Source of the DNA: Providencia rettgeri
GTDB lineage: Bacteria; Pseudomonadota; Gammaproteobacteria; Enterobacterales; Enterobacteriaceae
DNA: 64,000 nucleotides
Reading direction: 5' to 3'
NCBI RefSeq assembly: GCF_023205015.1
Contig: NZ_CP096258.1
Coordinates: 1,922,001 to 1,986,000, forward strand
Position numbers and translations under genes: made by a program. The first letter of the stretch is position 1. Every line of letters begins with the position of its first letter. The notes under the pieces were generated by a model. That model was not told where the DNA came from. It searched no databases and was given only the letters and a program-made list of their open reading frames with translations. Shown in pieces: positions 9,009-18,300 of the stretch.

Positions 9009-9584
9009 TTATGTGGGGAGATATATATCTATTTGATTATGAATATATTTTATAATCACATCAATATGACTATAAAAATCGAATTGATAACCTGCAGGTA
9101 ACAGGCAGGCACAAACAGTCAAAACAATGGCAACAAAGCGTTCTCCACGTTGGCTATTTTTACCGCGGATCATGGGAAAACAAAAACGCTGGGGGAGTGG
9201 CCATAGTAATGGTACTCCAGAAGGAGTGAGCATATCGGCGACGAGATGACTGATATAGCCCAATAAAAAGGCTTGAATAATATCATTTGGGATTGCCCAT
9301 TCAGCAGGTAGCCATTGATAACAAGAAATCATCAAGAGAAACCATGCAACTAGGCTATGAGTAAACCCTCGGTGCCCACACAACTTGGAAATGGGTAATG
9401 AAAAAATTCGCAGTAGTCGTCCAGGAATTGAAGAAGGGTGGTCAATATCGGGCAATAATGCGCCTAATAAGACGCCTGGAACCATGTGCAGCCAATCACC
9501 ATGAGCAATCTCTGGGGTGATTTGAAGTTTATGAGCCATTATCAAAGAGGCGACGGAAAAAAGCAGATGCCCTTCAGCTGTCAT
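9009..9584 (-). CDS. ydjM: YdjM-family membrane-bound metal-dependent hydrolase (SOS gene)
   Basis: A 191-residue protein of the YdjM/DUF457 family of predicted membrane metal-dependent hydrolases. Hallmarks are MTAEGHLLFS at the start, LLPDIDHPSS, GHRGFTHSL and LGYISHLVADMLTPSGVPLLWP, whose His and Asp residues are candidate metal ligands. Hydrophobic segments occur near residues 30-45, 75-95, 105-120 and 155-170. ydjM is an SOS gene in E. coli, and here a perfect CTGT-N8-ACAG LexA site lies 18 bp before the start. No strong ribosome site is visible. The substrate is unknown. Confidence 0.88.
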   Translation of the reverse strand: MTAEGHLLFSVASLIMAHKLQITPEIAHGDWLHMVPGVLLGALLPDIDHPSSIPGRLLRIFSLPISKLCGHRGFTHSLVAWFLLMISCYQWLPAEWAIPNDIIQAFLLGYISHLVADMLTPSGVPLLWPLPQRFCFPMIRGKNSQRGERFVAIVLTVCACLLPAGYQFDFYSHIDVIIKYIHNQIDIYLPT

Positions 9585-9601
9585 GGTGGATAAAATACCA
9601 T

Positions 9602-9617
9602 CTGTTTATCTATACAG
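9602..9617 (-). promoter_or_regulatory. LexA (SOS) box for ydjM
   Basis: The core reads CTGTTTATCTATACAG, a perfect CTGT-N8-ACAG with an AT-rich centre, flanked by TA and T(T)G. It sits 18-33 bp upstream of the ydjM start codon, where binding would block transcription initiation. It matches the known SOS control of ydjM in E. coli. Confidence 0.82.
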
Positions 9618-9723
9618 TTGATTGGCAGTATAAAGTGTTTGAAAAGAATATGATAGTAGTAGAAAGGTAAAAAAACTCTTATTTATTAGCAGATAAGGGA
9701 AGAATTTTATAATTTTACATAAT

Positions 9724-9748
9724 TCCCCTACCTAAGTTAGATAGGGGA
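9724..9748 (-). terminator. hairpin after hxpB, possible weak terminator
   Basis: TCCCCTA and TAGGGGA arms separated by 11 bases, ~30 bp past the hxpB stop on the minus strand. The following bases are AT-rich but there is no clean T-run, so it may be only partly effective. Confidence 0.4.
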
Positions 9749-9776
9749 GAACACTTATTAAGCACACAAAGTATTT

Positions 9777-10442
9777 TTAACGTAAATGTTCAGCTTTTAA
9801 GTCATTCAGTGAGGCCAATTTGATATCCGCTAAACCAAAGCGCGGGTCATTAAAATGTTTGCTATCAGGTACTACAATTGAACGCATTCTGGCGGCCTTT
9901 GCAGAAATCATACCGTTAAATGAATCTTCTAATGAAACGCAATTGACGGGTTTAGTCGATAACTCAGCTGCGGCTTTAAGATAAACTTCAGGATGAGGTT
10001 TACTCAAAGGTAAATCAGACGCAGAAATAACCGCAGAGAAATAGTCACGAATATCCAGAAGGTTTAATACTTTTTCCAACATATACAAAGGAGAGGCGGA
10101 AGCCAGCGCAATTTTTAAATCCATTGAACGGCAAAGTTCCATGGCATGCTGCACTCCGGGTAGAATAGGGCGAGTTTCTTCAACTAAGCCAACAACACGG
10201 TCAATGATACGTTGTGTGGCTTCTTCTTGGCTGCATCCTTGCCAAGGGGAGGCGTGGTACCAAAGCTCCACCACATGGTCAATACGTAAACCTAAAGTAT
10301 CAGGCAGGGTATCTGCAATTGAAACGTCGACACCCAATTGTGAAAAAATCTCAAGTTCAGCCTGTGCCCAAAAAGGTTCCGAGTCGATCAGTAAACCATC
10401 CATATCAAAAATGACTGATTGGATGGGAAGATTATGGTACAT
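9777..10442 (-). CDS. hxpB: HAD-family sugar-phosphate phosphatase HxpB (YniC)
   Basis: A 221-residue cytosolic HAD hydrolase of the beta-phosphoglucomutase-like subfamily. The nucleophile motif I is FDMDGLLIDSEP (residues ~12-23), motif II is ALASASP, the motif III Lys lies in SKPHPEVYL and motif IV is SLEDSFNG. A cap domain occupies residues ~25-90. E. coli YniC/HxpB dephosphorylates 2-deoxyglucose-6-phosphate and several hexitol phosphates. It keeps the ydjM-hxpB neighbourhood of E. coli, and the divergent yniB starts 294 bp away. Confidence 0.9.
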   Translation of the reverse strand: MYHNLPIQSVIFDMDGLLIDSEPFWAQAELEIFSQLGVDVSIADTLPDTLGLRIDHVVELWYHASPWQGCSQEEATQRIIDRVVGLVEETRPILPGVQHAMELCRSMDLKIALASASPLYMLEKVLNLLDIRDYFSAVISASDLPLSKPHPEVYLKAAAELSTKPVNCVSLEDSFNGMISAKAARMRSIVVPDSKHFNDPRFGLADIKLASLNDLKAEHLR

Positions 10443-10736
10443 GTCAAAACTCCATTCATGTCGTATCTATTAGCGAAGGAGCAATGATATCAGTAAACTG
10501 ACCTCAAGCGTATTACTTGGGTTAGTATTAAAACAATATTAAAGAATATTCGGACTGCATGAAGTAGAAATATCATGATAAAAGATAACCACACTATTTT
10601 GATTAGTCTGAAAGTCTAAACATTGTTATCAATTATGAATTGAAATTTGGAGGCAATGAATATTTTCAGCTATGATTAGCCTTGAGAAATCATTGTAAAA
10701 ACTTATTAAAAATAATAACGCTGAGGAAAAGCAGTA

Positions 10737-11276
10737 ATGAATTACCATAATGCCAATTATGTCGCAGTCGGCAAACGTATTCTGGGTTGGGTTGTTTTTC
10801 TGTTAGCATTAATTTCGACATTGGTGTCTTTAATTAAATTGGCTGGCATGAAGGGGCTCGCAGGTGAAGGGGTCAATGCGGTCGCTAATGATTTTATTAA
10901 ATTAATGGCGGAAATGACCCGTCAAACTACACCATTCCTAAATTTCTTTTGGAATAATTCACCAGTACCTCAAGTCGCTAATGGGTTTTCCGGTAGCAAT
11001 ATCAGTTTTATCATCATCTTTATTTTTATTTTTGTTGGGCTGGCGCTAAGTGCATCAGGTTTGCGCATGTACCGACAAATTAAGTTTATTCGTGAAAGTT
11101 TAGAAGACCACGTGATCATAGAAAAAGCAAAAGGCGTAGATATCTCGAAAGAAGAGCTTGAAGCTAAGGTGACTATTCCACGACACACAATTTTCACTCA
11201 ATTTTTTCTTCTTTATTTTTGGCCAATTGTATTGGGGGTAGGGTTGTATTTTCTTTTGCGCTTCCTTAATTGGTAA
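10737..11276 (+). CDS. yniB: YniB-family inner membrane protein
   Basis: A 179-residue membrane protein matching E. coli YniB: an N-terminal KRILGWVVFLLALISTLVSLIK helix, the FLNFFWNNSP segment, a second helix (FIIIFIFIFVGLALSASG), a charged cytoplasmic stretch with EKAKGVDISKEELEAKV, and the C-terminal TIFTQFFLLYFWPIVLGVGLYFL helix. The function is unknown. The gene lies divergent from hxpB and next to yniA, as in E. coli. A repeat array begins right after its stop. Confidence 0.88.
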   Translation: MNYHNANYVAVGKRILGWVVFLLALISTLVSLIKLAGMKGLAGEGVNAVANDFIKLMAEMTRQTTPFLNFFWNNSPVPQVANGFSGSNISFIIIFIFIFVGLALSASGLRMYRQIKFIRESLEDHVIIEKAKGVDISKEELEAKVTIPRHTIFTQFFLLYFWPIVLGVGLYFLLRFLNW

Positions 11277-11280
11277 TTTT

Positions 11281-11668
11281 CGTCATACTTCGAACTGTAG
11301 CTGTGTTGGCTTCTTTCGGCTATTTGGGTCACATACTTGTGTATGCTCCCCAAACTATCCTCACTTGCCGCCTTGCCACAGCTCGAATTATTTAGAAAAT
11401 TCATTATTTGTCGTACGCCATACTATGAGGGTGTTGGCTTCTTTCGGCTATTTGGGTCACATATTTGTGTATGCTCCCCAAACTATCCTCAATTGCCGCC
11501 TTGCCACAGCTCGAATTATTTAGAAAATTCATTATTTGTCGTACGCCATACTATGAGGGTGTTGGCTTCTTTCGGCTATTTGGGTCACATACTTGTGTAT
11601 GCTCCCCAAATTATCCTCGATTGCCGCCTTGCCACAGCTCGAATTATTTAGAAAATTAATTATTCGTT
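11281..11668. repeat. three tandem 128-bp palindromic repeat units
   Basis: The sequence GTGTTGGCTTCTTTCGGC recurs at 11303, 11431 and 11559, an exact 128-bp period. Each unit is largely self-complementary. Outer arms pair a CTGTAGCTGTG-type sequence with CACAGCTCGAA. An inner hairpin pairs TTTGGGTCACATAC with GTGTATGCTCCCCAAA. The first unit has a different left edge (CATACTTCGAACTG) from the other two (CATACTATGAGG), and the last diverges after TAGAAAATT. This recalls the long palindromic intergenic repeats of Yersinia, Serratia and relatives (YPAL-like), which are non-coding. Reading frames through it are artefacts of the repeat. Confidence 0.85.
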
Positions 11669-11687
11669 ATACATAACGCTAAAAAAT

Positions 11688-12557
11688 TTATTTTTCACTC
11701 AGTAGGTTATCAATAATCGTGCGTGCTTGCTGGTAGCTTTGTTCGTTACCAAAGATATGGGCTTGGTTAAGTAAATAGTAAAGTTGGTATATTGGTTGTC
11801 TATTTAAAAAACCATTGGGCAGTGGCCAAACACTTTGGTAGCCATCAATAATTTGGATCGGAAGATCTTGATATAATGGCAACATCGCAATATCACACTC
11901 CCTATCACCCCAATAACATGCGGGGTCATACAGCACCCCTTCAAGATTTTGAGTGATAGCACAGTTAGCCGGCCATAAATCACCATGTAATAAAGAGGGC
12001 TGTGGTTGATGCCCAGCAAGTTTGTCCTTAACAATATCGACAATTTGCTGAATATCAGCAAATACCGTCCCTTTTTCAGAGGCGAGTTGTAATTGTAAGC
12101 CAATACGCTTTTCTGCAAAAAATGAATTCCAACGCTTTTCCCAGCCATTAGGTTGTACAATTGTGCTTAGCATAGTATCAAAATCAAACCCATAACTAGG
12201 CTGTTCTTCCCATTGATGTAAACGCGCTAATTGTTGACCAAAATGCCATGCATTAGTGTTATCGAAAGGTTTGAGAGGGAAATATTCGAGCAGAAGAAAA
12301 CTGTGGTGCTTATTGCTGCCAACGCCGTAAACCTTAGGAACGGTTATTGTTTGGCTTTTAGCGAGCATTTCAAGTTGTTCAGCCTCTTGTTTAAATAAAG
12401 GCAAAAACTCACGCCGGTTTTGTTTAATAAACACGGTGTGTTCGCCATAGTCAATTCTTAACGTATGGTGAATATCACCACCAGACAGAATGACTTTGTT
12501 ACGTAGCTCCGCCTCTCCTAAGTGTTCACTTAATAAACGACACATTGCTTGCCACAT
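11688..12557 (-). CDS. yniA: fructosamine-kinase-family protein YniA
   Basis: A 289-residue cytosolic kinase-fold protein of the fructosamine/ketosamine kinase family. It shows SGGDIHHTLRI at the glycine-rich position, the ATP-binding lysine in VFIKQNR, the LLLEYFPL hinge, the catalytic loop LLHGDLWPANC and the metal-binding DPACYWGDRECDIAM. Family members phosphorylate protein-bound ketosamines or related sugars; E. coli YniA is little characterised. ATG 12557 has AGGTGA just upstream. It is divergent from the AAA+ operon, about 256 bp apart. Confidence 0.9.
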   Translation of the reverse strand: MWQAMCRLLSEHLGEAELRNKVILSGGDIHHTLRIDYGEHTVFIKQNRREFLPLFKQEAEQLEMLAKSQTITVPKVYGVGSNKHHSFLLLEYFPLKPFDNTNAWHFGQQLARLHQWEEQPSYGFDFDTMLSTIVQPNGWEKRWNSFFAEKRIGLQLQLASEKGTVFADIQQIVDIVKDKLAGHQPQPSLLHGDLWPANCAITQNLEGVLYDPACYWGDRECDIAMLPLYQDLPIQIIDGYQSVWPLPNGFLNRQPIYQLYYLLNQAHIFGNEQSYQQARTIIDNLLSEK

Positions 12558-12813
12558 GACTCACCTCGCTCTGCTTTGGTCTTCATTAATATAATACTAT
12601 AGCGACAGTTTAGGAATTAACAGTGATAATTGTTTAAAAAGAAGAAGCTATCACGAAATTATAGAACAATTATTAGGTGAATAAATATTAATCTAGCCTA
12701 TGTTCAGCCAAATGAGAATGTTCAGATAATTTAGCTTGAGCTCAAGATCTTGACGCCATTTGCGAGCGATTTCAGGTAAACTGCAAAAAATACTTTCATA
12801 CTTAAGGAGTGCT

Positions 12814-14652
12814 ATGAACACGGATTTTCAAAAACCGCGCTGGTTAAGAGACTTACTGCGATTCATTCCGCTGAAAAGCCAGTTTGTTCTATTTGGTAAT
12901 GTTCGAGACCTACAAGCCAGCGAAATTGCACCCACTATAGTGACACCGCTGCCATTTAATCAAGCACTCTTTAATCACTTATTTCAGGCAGGATATGCCT
13001 ATGTGATTACCTACACGCCACTTATTGGCTTCCAATGCGTGGCAAACCCCAAAGAAAATCCGCAAGCGAGTGCCACATTGATGCAAAACTTAGGTTTGCA
13101 TATGGCTGATGATAAAGCCGCTGGTGGTATTGATATGCTAAATCATTTGCTGGAAAAATTTATTAACTACAAGCAGCAGCCAATTGCATTATGTATTGAT
13201 TTCGCCTCTTGCTTGATTTCCCATCGCGATAACCTAACTCCAGCTGAGCACAGCTTATTTACTCGGGCTCTGATGGTTTCTCATCAAGCTAAAACGCGAC
13301 CAGCAGGGGAAAATAACCAACCGTTTTACAATTCTATTTTTTGGATTGTGGAGAAAGAGACTGACTTGCCGGATTGGTTTTTAGTCAATAACCCTCGAAT
13401 AAGAGTCATTCCTGTGGCGAAGCCTGATAACCAAATTCGTCGGGTGCTCACGCCGATGCTGCTAGCTTCTTTGACTGATATTAATGGCATAGAGCAGGCA
13501 GATAAAGACAGCTTATTTAATGACTTTATTGATGAGACAGAAGGACTCTTATTACTGGACTTAACGGCGATAGTGCAGCTAGCGCGGATTGAAAATGTCC
13601 CTGTGACGCGAATTAGTGATGCAGTAAGACGTTATAAAGTGGGAATAACGGAAGATCCGTGGAAAAAAATCGATAAACAGAAAATACATGACGCGCCACA
13701 GATAATTTCTCGCCGAGTTAAAGGCCAACAACATGCCGTCACCCATTTATTGGATATCATTAAACGTGCCATGACGGGAGTGGGGGGGCATAAAGGAGGC
13801 CGACCTCGGGGCGTTTTATTTTTAGCGGGGCCAACGGGGGTAGGAAAAACAGAACTGGCGAAAACAGTGACTCAATTGCTATTTGGTGATGAAAGTGCCT
13901 ACATCCGTTTTGATATGTCTGAATTTAGCGCTGAACATGCAGACCAACGCTTAATTGGTGCTCCTCCTGGTTATGTCGGGTATGACTCTGGTGGTGAATT
14001 GACGAATGCCATTCGTGAGAAGCCATTTAGCGTGGTGCTGTTTGATGAGATAGAAAAAGCGCATCCGCATTTAATGGATAAATTTCTACAAATTATTGAT
14101 GATGGCGTGTTGACATCAGGCCGTGGAGATCGTGTCTATTTCTCGGAATCTTTAATTATTTTCACGTCAAATCTCGGTATTTATCGTTTAGATGCGAATG
14201 GTGAGAGAGTAGCGAATGTGCAACCCAGTGAGCCTTTTGAAACGGTGACACGCAATGTGAAAAGTGAGATCGAACGTCATTTTAAATTAGTACTAAATAG
14301 GCCTGAGTTACTCAATCGAATTGGGGAAAATATTATTGTTTTTGATTTTATTCGCCCCGATGTGGCACAACAAATATTTGAGCAAATGGTGGACAATATT
14401 CTTTCTGGTTTGGAAAAACAATCGCTGACGATCACCATTTCCCCACAAGCAAAAGAAACGCTAAAACAGCATTGTTTAGCCGATTTATCGAATGGGGGGC
14501 GAGGAATACGCAACCAATTGGAAAGCTACCTAATTAACCCGTTATCTCGTGCTATTTTTGACCAAGATTTACAACCTAATTCGGCCTATCAAATCGTCGA
14601 AATTACCACAGGTGAAACCACCCAAATCACTTTAGCTGCGATGGGTAATTGA
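12814..14652 (+). CDS. Clp/Hsp100-type AAA+ ATPase, gene 1 of an uncharacterised four-gene operon
   Basis: A 612-residue protein with one recognisable AAA+ module of the ClpB second-domain type. Walker A GPTGVGKTELAKT is near residue 338, Walker B VVLFDEIEKAHP near 406, and between them lies the ClpB-like GAPPGYVGYDSGGELT pore-loop region. TSNLG (sensor 1) and GGRGIRN (sensor 2 position in the D2-small domain) follow. The first ~300 residues begin with SQFVLFGNVRDLQ and look like a second, degenerate ATPase-like domain without a P-loop. ATG 12814 follows AAGGAG at five-base spacing, so I prefer it over an upstream in-frame TTG. The stop is followed at once by the radical-SAM gene. A remodelling or unfolding role is inferred; the substrate may be the large helicase encoded downstream. 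Confidence 0.85.
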   Translation: MNTDFQKPRWLRDLLRFIPLKSQFVLFGNVRDLQASEIAPTIVTPLPFNQALFNHLFQAGYAYVITYTPLIGFQCVANPKENPQASATLMQNLGLHMADDKAAGGIDMLNHLLEKFINYKQQPIALCIDFASCLISHRDNLTPAEHSLFTRALMVSHQAKTRPAGENNQPFYNSIFWIVEKETDLPDWFLVNNPRIRVIPVAKPDNQIRRVLTPMLLASLTDINGIEQADKDSLFNDFIDETEGLLLLDLTAIVQLARIENVPVTRISDAVRRYKVGITEDPWKKIDKQKIHDAPQIISRRVKGQQHAVTHLLDIIKRAMTGVGGHKGGRPRGVLFLAGPTGVGKTELAKTVTQLLFGDESAYIRFDMSEFSAEHADQRLIGAPPGYVGYDSGGELTNAIREKPFSVVLFDEIEKAHPHLMDKFLQIIDDGVLTSGRGDRVYFSESLIIFTSNLGIYRLDANGERVANVQPSEPFETVTRNVKSEIERHFKLVLNRPELLNRIGENIIVFDFIRPDVAQQIFEQMVDNILSGLEKQSLTITISPQAKETLKQHCLADLSNGGRGIRNQLESYLINPLSRAIFDQDLQPNSAYQIVEITTGETTQITLAAMGN

Positions 14653-14656
14653 TGTG

Positions 14657-15286
14657 ATGAATATTAGTATTTCACGAATTCATTTTCCAATTATGGCTTT
14701 AGGCCCCGGAAAACGTATTGGTATCTGGTTTCAAGGCTGCTCATTACGCTGTAAAGGCTGCCTTTCTCCTGATACATGGCAAGTGAAAGACAATAACATC
14801 ACGGTAGAACAATTACTGGAACAGATCACTGAGTGGCTACCATTGGCGGATGGCATCACGATTTCAGGGGGAGAGCCGTTTGAGCAGCCGGAAGCCTTAT
14901 CTGCATTAGTCAGTGGAATTAAACAGCGAACGGATGCGGATATTTTGGTTTATAGCGGTTATCAATGGGAACACATCGAAGAGAGTGTTTCACAAATGGC
15001 TCCCTATATTGATGCGTTGATCAGTGAGCCCTTCAAAGTGGCGCTTCCGCAAACCCAAATGCTTAAAGGTAGTGATAATCAACAATTACATATGCTGACG
15101 CCATTAGGTAGGACGCGGTTTATAGCATATCAGCGTGCGACGACACCCGAGGATAAAGTGTTGGATTTAGCGTTTGACGAAACTGGGCGGCTATTTTTGG
15201 CTGGTGTTCCTGAACGTGACGATATGTTGCGCCTGCGTACTCTGATTGAACAGCAAGACCAGTCTTTGCAACAACTAAAAAAATAA
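14657..15286 (+). CDS. small radical-SAM protein (4Fe-4S single-cluster, NrdG/PflA-like), gene 2 of the operon
   Basis: A 209-residue protein with the radical-SAM cysteine motif in WFQGCSLRCKGC (Cx3Cx2C, residues ~27-34), followed by ITISGGEPFEQPEAL (GGEP S-adenosylmethionine-binding motif). The rest is a short partial barrel with no SPASM-type extra clusters. The size is like activating enzymes for glycyl-radical proteins or queuosine QueE. No glycyl-radical partner enzyme is encoded nearby. The start could be GTG 14654 or ATG 14657; either is within 5 bp of the previous stop, implying translational coupling. By position it may modify a component of this operon or a small molecule. That is inference only. 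Confidence 0.85.
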   Translation: MNISISRIHFPIMALGPGKRIGIWFQGCSLRCKGCLSPDTWQVKDNNITVEQLLEQITEWLPLADGITISGGEPFEQPEALSALVSGIKQRTDADILVYSGYQWEHIEESVSQMAPYIDALISEPFKVALPQTQMLKGSDNQQLHMLTPLGRTRFIAYQRATTPEDKVLDLAFDETGRLFLAGVPERDDMLRLRTLIEQQDQSLQQLKK

Positions 15287-15302
15287 CTAATTGGATGAAT
15301 GG

Positions 15303-18300
15303 ATGACCATGATACGTTTTTGCCCTCACTGCCAAACAGAGCGACCGTTAACTGAGATTTTTTGTGCTGGGCAAATTAAAACACCGCAAGGAGATAATCA
15401 GCTTTGTGGTTGGGATTTAACCCTTGAACCCATTCATGAGTCTGGTTGGCGTCCTATTGATGTACCCAATAGCTCGGTTGAGCGTCCACAACTCCATATC
15501 GATGAAAACAATCAGAATAACCAAATTATTGAGCAAAGAGTTTGTGTGAACGGGCATCCAATGGGCGAGGGGGATTTCATCTGCCTCGAATGTGGGGAAG
15601 ATGCCGCTGTCGAACTTAGAAATACTGAGGAACCATCTCAAACACGGATAGGCAATTGGCGACTTGAGCGACGTATTAACCAAACTGATAGTCCAAGGGA
15701 ACGTTACTTAGTTACACATATTGAAAGTGAAAAAAGTGGCGTACTAACCTTATATCAAAAAGGTGAAGAACCTGATCCCACTATTTACCAAGTACTTCAA
15801 CTGATCCCAACAGACCACGTGCCTGAGTTTTATGAAACGGGTCGCTGGGAAAACCGTGCTTGGCATGTGACAGAATTACTGGAAGGTGGCTCACTCAACC
15901 AATTTATTCAGCAAGGGGATTTTTGGCAACCTCATGAAATTCCAAAATTAGTTGAGGAAATGGGGCAAGCGATAGCGGCATTTACCGAGCATGGTTTGCG
16001 CCATCGTAATCTGTGTCCCGCTAATTTATTGATCCGCAGCCGTGAGCCTTTAGATATCGTGGTTATTGAATATGGCTCTGCGAGTTTGTCTGAATTTGAC
16101 CTTGATATCGTAACACCTTTGGATATTTCCCGTTATAGCGCACCAGAAACTTTAGCTGGTGGTGTGAGTGCTGCATCAGACTGGTGGAGTCTCGGGGTTA
16201 TTCTATTAGAGCAACTAACCCGAGGGCAGTGTTTCGCCCAAATTCATGATAATGCATTTTTAATCCGAGTCATGACCAATGGTGTTGATTTACCTGATGA
16301 TTTAGATCCCAACTTACAACTATTATTACGTGGATTACTGTGTCGGGATCGTTTTTTACGTTGGCAATGGCCGCAGGTGTCCGCGTGGTTGGAGGGGAAA
16401 GCCGTCCAAGCCCCACAAACCGCGATAGCAGGCTCGTCAGCTCAATACCATCAAGTCCAGTTTGCAGGTCAGCAATTTTCTCAGCCAGATACTTTTGCCA
16501 TGGCTGCAGGTGAACAAGCGCATTGGGATGATGCAGTCCAATTTTTGTTACGCGGGGAGTTAACATCATGGCTCGCAAAATTTGATAATAGTCAGGAGCA
16601 GCTCAAGCAACTTCAGGGCTTTTTAGACAGTGAAAAATCGCTAGATGAGTCTGAGCAGAGTGAAATAAATCAAGATATTAAGCTCACTCTAGCCTTAAAA
16701 ATCCTCAACCCGAATATGCCATTTATTTATCGTGGTGAAATTATTACGCCTGCATGGTTATTAGAACAACCCGCTCTTGCCTATGCACTCATTAGCGAGC
16801 CATTAAATCAACACATTCAGTATATTGATCCACAACATTGGCTCGTACAGCTCTACCATCGCCAATGTTTAGTACGCCAACGCGCTGAACAATTGAATAT
16901 ATTACTCAATGAAGAAAGCCTGAAACTGTATTTGTTGATCACGTCAATTAGCCAGCTCGCTGCGCGTTGGGAATTGCTGCATAGCCAGTTTCCTGACTCT
17001 CATAACGAAAGCCTACAAGCCTTATTAGATAGACAAAATCGACAAGAAATTGATTATATTTTATTGCTAAGTGCCGATCTTGGGCAGTTTATTGCTTTGA
17101 GCACGTTAGTCGAGCAAGCCTTTGAATTAGCGGAACAAAATGATATCCACAGTTTTGATAAAGCAATAGCCAAAAACCAACTTTTGTTACCAAGAGGGGA
17201 GCTATACCAGCTCATTAACCTCCGAGTCAGTGATTTTAAACGTATTGGGCTTCCTGAACTCGATAGTTGGGTGGATAACTTTTTATTAACGCGTCGCTTG
17301 CCGTTAGAAAAAATACTCGTTTTGCTCGCTATTCCATTCGAACATTGGCAAGTCCCCGAGTCACAAAAATATGTTCTTGAAGTTCTAAGGTTTTTTACAC
17401 AAAAGCTCACGTCAGTGACACAACGTGGAAACCTAGTGCGCATGCGTTTAACGCAAAATACTGGACGAGTCGATTTAATGGAATGCGATAGCCCGGTTCG
17501 CCGTGCGAATATGCTACTCGAACATTTATTGAATCGTAAAAAAAGTGCGGTTACCATTGATAGTGATTTGCTATTACAACATCAAGGTGTTAATAACCGG
17601 TTACGGATCCTACACTCAGATACGCAGTTATATCAACGGGATACAGGTATTGATGGCATGTATCTTGGTTTCCCATTCTTATTATTGCACACACAGCCGA
17701 ACCAAATTAAGCCACGAATAGCGCCTTTGTTTTTATGGCCGGTTTCGTTGCGTACTTCTTTAGCTCAAAATAGCCCCATTCAGCTTAGTTTTGATCAGGA
17801 ACGGGGGGCAATACGCTTAAATCCAGCACTAGCAAGCTTTGCGGGTATACCTTCAGTGACTGAATGGCAAACAGTATTAGATAATTTATTATCTAAAGCG
17901 GGTTTAACCATTGAAGATATGATGGAAACACTTTCGTCTTTATTGCCGATACAAGGTACGGAACTGACGCCACTACCGTCGATCACTGCTCCAATTGCAG
18001 AGAATAGTGCACAAATCTGTTGTTCAGCGGTACTCTTCCATACCTCGTTTATTGGCCAGGCGATGAGTAGCGATTTACAGCAAATTGCTGGGCAACCGAT
18101 TTCTCAAACAGCCTTAGCGACAATGCTAAAAGTCACGCCGCTCGACAACATAAATGGAATACAGTCAGATAATTTACTTAACCAGTATGCGTTGTCATTG
18201 GCCGATCCATCACAAGAACAAGTAGTTCAAGCTGCTCAAGGGAATACGGGACTATTGATTGAAGGGCCGCCAGGAACAGGGAAAAGTCAAACCATCGTGA

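Noticed and set aside
11337..11659. Open frames of 64-104 codons through the repeat array
   Set aside because: They repeat the same peptide at the 128-bp period because the DNA is a tandem palindromic repeat; there is no ribosome site.
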